This document shows, piece by piece, positions 14,712 to 17,731 of a stretch of 17,731 nucleotides of DNA. The first letter of the stretch is position 1, and each line of letters starts with the position of its first letter. This DNA comes from UBA7485 sp050945075 (lineage in GTDB: Bacteria; Bacillota; Clostridia; Eubacteriales; Eubacteriaceae). The stretch covers positions 1 through 17,731 of the forward strand of contig JBMNSG010000038.1 of assembly GCA_050945075.1 (NCBI GenBank), given 5' to 3'. The notes under the pieces were generated by a model. It was given only the letters and a program-made list of their open reading frames with translations, ran no database searches and was not told where the DNA came from. A program made the position numbers and the translations under genes.

Positions 14712-15533
14712 TCATTCTTTATTCTGCAGCCGTTCAAGCATCTCGCTTACCCGCAGTCCGTTCATGGGATGGATAAAATCCGGTGCGATCTGTGCCAGCG
14801 GTTCCAGAACAAAATCACGGTTTTCCATATCCGGATGCGGAACCGTCAGGGTTTCCTGCCGGATCACCTCGTGATCATAAAACAGAATATCCAGGTCGAG
14901 TGTCCGCGGTCCCCAGTGAATCTCACGTACTCTGCTTTCGGACTGTTCTGCCTCATGCAGTACATCAAGAAGCTCCATGGGATCCAGCAGCGTGGTGATT
15001 TCCATCACGCCGTTTAGAAAATCGTCCTGGCTGACACCACCGTAAGGTTCTGTTTTTATGATCTCACTTACGTTCACTACTTCAATATCCTGGTTTCCTG
15101 CCAGATATTCGATTCCCCGGGCAATATGTTTTTCCTTATCCCCCATATTGGAACCGAAGGCAATGTAAGCCTGATGACGTCCTCGCTTCAGGACCACCGA
15201 TACCGATTCAAAAGGCAGGGGAATGGGCGCATCCGGTTTTTTCAGTTCAAACCGGATTTTCTGTATCGCCGGCCATTTTCTCAGTATTTCCCGAACAGTT
15301 TTTTCCGCGGCTGCTTCGATCAGGTCGTATGACTGTTCCGTCATAACCTGAGTAATCAGTGAACAGACTTCTCCGTAATGAACTGACTGCGTCAGATCGT
15401 CCGTCTTCCCTGCCGGACGCAGGTCCAGATACAAAACTGCACTGACCAGAAAATTCTGACCGTTTTCTTTTTCCGCATCAAAAACGCCGTGATAGGCATA
15501 AACACTCAGATTATCAATTCGTATCTGATCCAT
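14712..15533 (-). CDS. folBK: Bifunctional dihydroneopterin aldolase / HPPK (FolB-FolK fusion)
   Basis: Two consecutive folate enzymes in one 273-aa chain. Residues ~1-118 are dihydroneopterin aldolase: the YAYHGVFDAEKENGQ opening carries Glu21, followed by Tyr53, Glu73 and Lys99 in ELKKPDAPI, matching the known active-site pattern. Residues ~121-273 are 6-hydroxymethyl-7,8-dihydropterin pyrophosphokinase: YIAFGSNMGDKEKH, TEPYGGVSQDDFLN, and GPRTLDLDILFYD with the magnesium-binding Asp213 and Asp215. Together they turn dihydroneopterin into the pyrophosphorylated pterin used by FolP. ATG 15533 is chosen over the upstream frame (to 15590) because AGGAGG lies 7 bp before it and the longer form would overlap folP. 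It is the last gene of the folE-HD-folP-folBK operon. Confidence 0.95.
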   Translation of the reverse strand: MDQIRIDNLSVYAYHGVFDAEKENGQNFLVSAVLYLDLRPAGKTDDLTQSVHYGEVCSLITQVMTEQSYDLIEAAAEKTVREILRKWPAIQKIRFELKKPDAPIPLPFESVSVVLKRGRHQAYIAFGSNMGDKEKHIARGIEYLAGNQDIEVVNVSEIIKTEPYGGVSQDDFLNGVMEITTLLDPMELLDVLHEAEQSESRVREIHWGPRTLDLDILFYDHEVIRQETLTVPHPDMENRDFVLEPLAQIAPDFIHPMNGLRVSEMLERLQNKE

Positions 15534-15548
15534 TTCTTTCCTCCTGAA

Positions 15549-15569
15549 ACTGGTGACTAGTGACTGGTG
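15549..15569. repeat. Three tandem 7-bp units between folP and folBK
   Basis: ACTGGTG, ACTAGTG and ACTGGTG lie back to back in the 53-bp gap between folP and folBK, just upstream of the folBK ribosome site. The middle unit differs by one base. This is probably slippage-derived; no function is evident. Confidence 0.7.
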
Positions 15570-15586
15570 AACCTGATCATACCTGT

Positions 15587-16411
15587 TCAAACTGATGCAC
15601 TGCCGCTGGTCAGAATGGCTTCGGTCATCCGCACGGCCCGGTAATTTTCCTTTACATCATGAACCCGTACAAAAGATACACCGTTCATAACACCAATGAC
15701 ACTGGTCGCAACCGTTCCTTCTACCCGTTCATCAGCTGGCAGATCGAGTGTCAGGCCGATGCAGGACTTTCTGGATGTTCCCAGCAGAACCGGAAGTCCG
15801 AAATCATTCAGTTCATCCAGACGTTTGATGATTTCCAGGTTATTGTCCAGACTCTTGGCGAATCCGACACCCGGGTCAAGGATAATCCGGTCACGCGCGA
15901 TACCGGCCCCGGAGGCAATGTTCAGAGTTTCCTGTAAATCCCTTTTTACATCTTCCATAAAAGAAGTATAGTCCGTATTATTCCGATTATGCATCAGACA
16001 GCACGCCACACCGGCATCCGCGATTACCCCTGCCATTTCAGGATCATATTTCAATCCCCAGATGTCATTGATCAGGTCCGCTCCCGCTGCAATACCGGCC
16101 CGTGCAACATTTGATTTGTAGGTATCCAGCGAAACCGGTACATCAAAACGTTTTTTGACAGCCTGAATTACCGGGATCACCCGGTCGATCTCTTCCTGAT
16201 CGGAAAGAAGGGTATAACCGGGTCTGGTAGACTCTCCCCCGATGTCGACAATGTCCATTCCGTCTTTAAGCATCTGTTCAGTATGTCTGAGCGCATTATC
16301 CAGATGGTTCCATTTTCCGCCGTCTGAAAAGGAATCGGGGGTGATATTCAGGATTCCCATGATATAGGTTCTGCTGCCGGTATTAAATTCTTTATTTCCG
16401 ATTTTCATCAT
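15587..16411 (-). CDS. folP: Dihydropteroate synthase
   Basis: Joins p-aminobenzoate to hydroxymethyl-dihydropterin pyrophosphate to make dihydropteroate; the sulfonamide target. The 274-aa TIM barrel is complete: MGILNITPDSFSDGG (residues 18-32), DIGGESTRPG (55-64), SLDTYKSNVARAG, LINDIWGLKYDPEM, DPGVGFAKSLDNN and GTSRKSCIG, with a final HDV motif near RVHDVKENYRAV. ATG 16411 is followed directly by a second ATG at 16408. The ribosome site is weak (AGAGA at long spacing), and an in-frame stop lies about 27 bp upstream with no other start codon, so the start is well bounded. A 110-bp gap separates it from the HD gene; the downstream gap to folBK is 53 bp. Confidence 0.96.
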   Translation of the reverse strand: MMKIGNKEFNTGSRTYIMGILNITPDSFSDGGKWNHLDNALRHTEQMLKDGMDIVDIGGESTRPGYTLLSDQEEIDRVIPVIQAVKKRFDVPVSLDTYKSNVARAGIAAGADLINDIWGLKYDPEMAGVIADAGVACCLMHNRNNTDYTSFMEDVKRDLQETLNIASGAGIARDRIILDPGVGFAKSLDNNLEIIKRLDELNDFGLPVLLGTSRKSCIGLTLDLPADERVEGTVATSVIGVMNGVSFVRVHDVKENYRAVRMTEAILTSGSASV

Positions 16412-16521
16412 TCTGCTGTTTTTCTCTTTTTCTCTTCAGGACATTGAATTCCATGCCATCGATCCGGCTTGACCTCAGTCAGTCTGGTACTGGCCCGGCA
16501 GGATATTCATCCGATATAGTT

Positions 16522-17037
16522 TTAATAGACGAGGTGAAGATTCTTTTTCTCATCACTCCAGTTGCAGGATGGAGCTGCGGGACAGCACCAGCAGCTGCGG
16601 GAAGCCTTGTCGGCACGATATAACAGAGCTGAAAGTCCCGCCTGTCCGGAGATTTCGGGATCCCGGTGGCCTCTGACTGCATCCACAACCACCGCGATTT
16701 CAGAAACACTGAAGCCGCAATCTTCCAGAATGGCGGATGCTATGTCCGCGCCAGCCTGTTCATGCGGTATGCCCCGGTCATACTGCAAATGCTTCCCCAG
16801 ATCATGTACCAGAGCAGCCGCATAGATGAGATCCGCCGGAATCTCAATATTCTCTTCCAGGCTGATGATGCGCATGATTCTGGCAGTATCAAGCAGATGG
16901 GGCAGGTCGTGATGACAGTAAATCCTGTTTTCCTCTGCTTTCCGGTTCTGCTCCATATGCTCCAGAAACAGCGGATGACGCAGAATTCTGTCTGCCCGTT
17001 TCAGTGCAGACGATGCCGCCTGATTTGCGTTACTCAC
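16522..17037 (-). CDS. HD-domain phosphohydrolase in the folate operon
   Basis: Predicted cytoplasmic metal-dependent phosphohydrolase of 171 aa. Visible HD-superfamily residues are His43 and His47 in CHHDLPHLLDTARIM, His78-Asp79 in ALVHDLGKH, His92, His124 and Asp143 in YRADKASR. A short C-terminal Cys cluster follows (Cys149, 151, 152 and 158 in SCWCCPAAPSCNW), a tail I recall from similar Firmicutes proteins that could bind a metal. It starts at GTG 17037, whose GTGA overlaps the folE stop by 4 bp, pointing to translational coupling. Its substrate is not known. Since the operon otherwise lacks an enzyme to remove the phosphates from dihydroneopterin triphosphate, that step is a reasonable guess, but a nucleotide phosphohydrolase role is equally possible. 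Confidence 0.88.
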   Translation of the reverse strand: MSNANQAASSALKRADRILRHPLFLEHMEQNRKAEENRIYCHHDLPHLLDTARIMRIISLEENIEIPADLIYAAALVHDLGKHLQYDRGIPHEQAGADIASAILEDCGFSVSEIAVVVDAVRGHRDPEISGQAGLSALLYRADKASRSCWCCPAAPSCNWSDEKKNLHLVY

Positions 17038-17594
17038 AACGCCCGCATCAATCTGAAGAACTGATCCTGCAGCGCCGGATTTTCCTCAAAGCAGCCGCGC
17101 GCTGCCAGTGTTCCTGTCTGTGTCCCCGGCTTCTTAACACCGCGCATGGTCATACACAGATGCTCTGCTTCAGCCATGACGATCACACCCTGAGGGCTCA
17201 GATATTCCATCACCGCATCTGCAATCTGCCCGGTGAGCTGTTCCTGAATCTGCAGTCTTCTGGCATAAACTTCCACTGTTCTGGCCAGCTTGCTCAGACC
17301 GGCAACTTTCCCGTTGGGTATATAGCCGATGTGAATCTTTCCGTAAAACGGAAGCATATGGTGTTCGCACATAGAATAGAATGTTATATCCTTTTCGATC
17401 ACCATATCATTGCGGTCTACCGAGAATGATTTTGAGAGGTGATCTTCAGCACTTTCATACATCCCTCCGCAGATTTCACCATACATACGCGCAATCCGCT
17501 GTGGCGTTTCCACCAGACCTTCCCTGTTTACATCTTCTCCGATTCCTTCAAGAATCAGCCGGACACCAGCTTCGATTTTAGCCTGATCCATCAT
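17034..17594 (-). CDS. folE: GTP cyclohydrolase I
   Basis: First enzyme of folate synthesis, converting GTP to 7,8-dihydroneopterin triphosphate. The 186-aa product has the type I zinc site: Cys76 and His79 in MCEHHMLPF, and Cys147 in AEHLCMTMRGV. Other family stretches are GLVETPQRIARMY, GKIHIGYIPNGKVAGLSKLAR, EVYARRLQIQEQLT, and GTQTGTLAARGCF near the end. Length is normal for the family. ATG 17594 is preceded by GAGGAAA at 8 bp; a second ATG at 17591 follows at once. It heads the folate operon and overlaps the HD gene by 4 bp. The presence of folP and folBK points to folate rather than queuosine as the product. Confidence 0.97.
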   Translation of the reverse strand: MMDQAKIEAGVRLILEGIGEDVNREGLVETPQRIARMYGEICGGMYESAEDHLSKSFSVDRNDMVIEKDITFYSMCEHHMLPFYGKIHIGYIPNGKVAGLSKLARTVEVYARRLQIQEQLTGQIADAVMEYLSPQGVIVMAEAEHLCMTMRGVKKPGTQTGTLAARGCFEENPALQDQFFRLMRAL

Positions 17595-17636
17595 AGTTTT
17601 TTCCTCACTTTAATAGTAACCTGTATATACATGCAG

Positions 17637-17687
17637 TTGACAATACGACTGCCTGATCAAAATGATATTACCTGATGCCATTGTCAA
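17637..17687. promoter_or_regulatory. Inverted repeat upstream of folE
   Basis: TTGACAAT (17637-17644) and ATTGTCAA (17680-17687) are perfect inverted arms 35 bp apart. Each contains a consensus -35 hexamer pointing inward. Between them CCTGAT occurs twice (17652-17657 and 17671-17676). No matching -10 at normal spacing is clear on either strand, so this is a candidate control region rather than a defined promoter. Confidence 0.4.
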
Positions 17688-17731
17688 ACCGATACCGCTG
17701 AAGACTAAATGACTGTATCACCGATAGGATT

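Noticed and set aside
17595..17731. Folate (THF) riboswitch before folE
   Set aside because: I could not find the conserved core or a consistent fold; only short repeats are visible.
1..17731. CRISPR array, mobile element, tRNA or defence system
   Set aside because: No regularly spaced repeats, transposase or integrase motifs, cloverleaf-like sequence or known defence domains were seen on either strand.

Overview
The window reads as an ordinary chromosomal segment of a low-to-mid GC Gram-positive (Bacillota) bacterium. Most genes have AGGAGG-like ribosome sites, GTG starts are common, and genes end in strong hairpin-plus-T-run terminators. The families seen (a GPH sugar symporter, helical AraC regulators, a Firmicutes-type mannitol-dehydrogenase-family reductase) are common in gut Clostridia and Erysipelotrichia. 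I lean towards an Erysipelotrichia-like gut commensal, but this is a weak inference. I see no insertion sequence, phage gene, CRISPR array, tRNA or rRNA.

Left half (1-10205) is a hexuronate utilisation region. It opens with the last codons of an upstream gene (probably KDPG aldolase), then kdgK. An AraC-type regulator follows, then a GPH/MFS symporter on the minus strand, a second AraC regulator that is a clear paralog of the first, and a third, cupin-type AraC regulator. A minus-strand operon comes next, with a fructuronate/tagaturonate reductase followed by uronate isomerase uxaC. Together these give import, isomerisation, reduction, phosphorylation and probably aldol cleavage of glucuronate or galacturonate. 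The sugar-acid dehydratase (UxuA or UxaA) that must sit between the reductase and kdgK is not in the window. The symporter's upstream region has a repeated 11-bp motif in inverted orientation that is a good operator candidate.

Middle (10326-14694): typA/bipA GTPase, then an unrecognised single-pass membrane protein, both on the minus strand. The membrane protein has an acidic cytoplasmic part carrying repeated (F/Y)-D-T-x-x-hydrophobic motifs and a Ser/Asp/Thr-rich outer tail. A TetR-type regulator is divergent from it. The intergenic region between them holds two perfect short palindromes.

Right end (14712-17594): a minus-strand folate operon, folE, HD-domain hydrolase, folP, folB-folK fusion. 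folE and the HD gene overlap by 4 bp. The HD protein is a reasonable candidate for the step between FolE and FolB that otherwise lacks an enzyme here.

I do not see a clearly novel system such as a defence island. The most interesting items are the three-regulator uronate locus with its candidate operators, the motif-repeat membrane protein, and the HD protein inside the folate operon.
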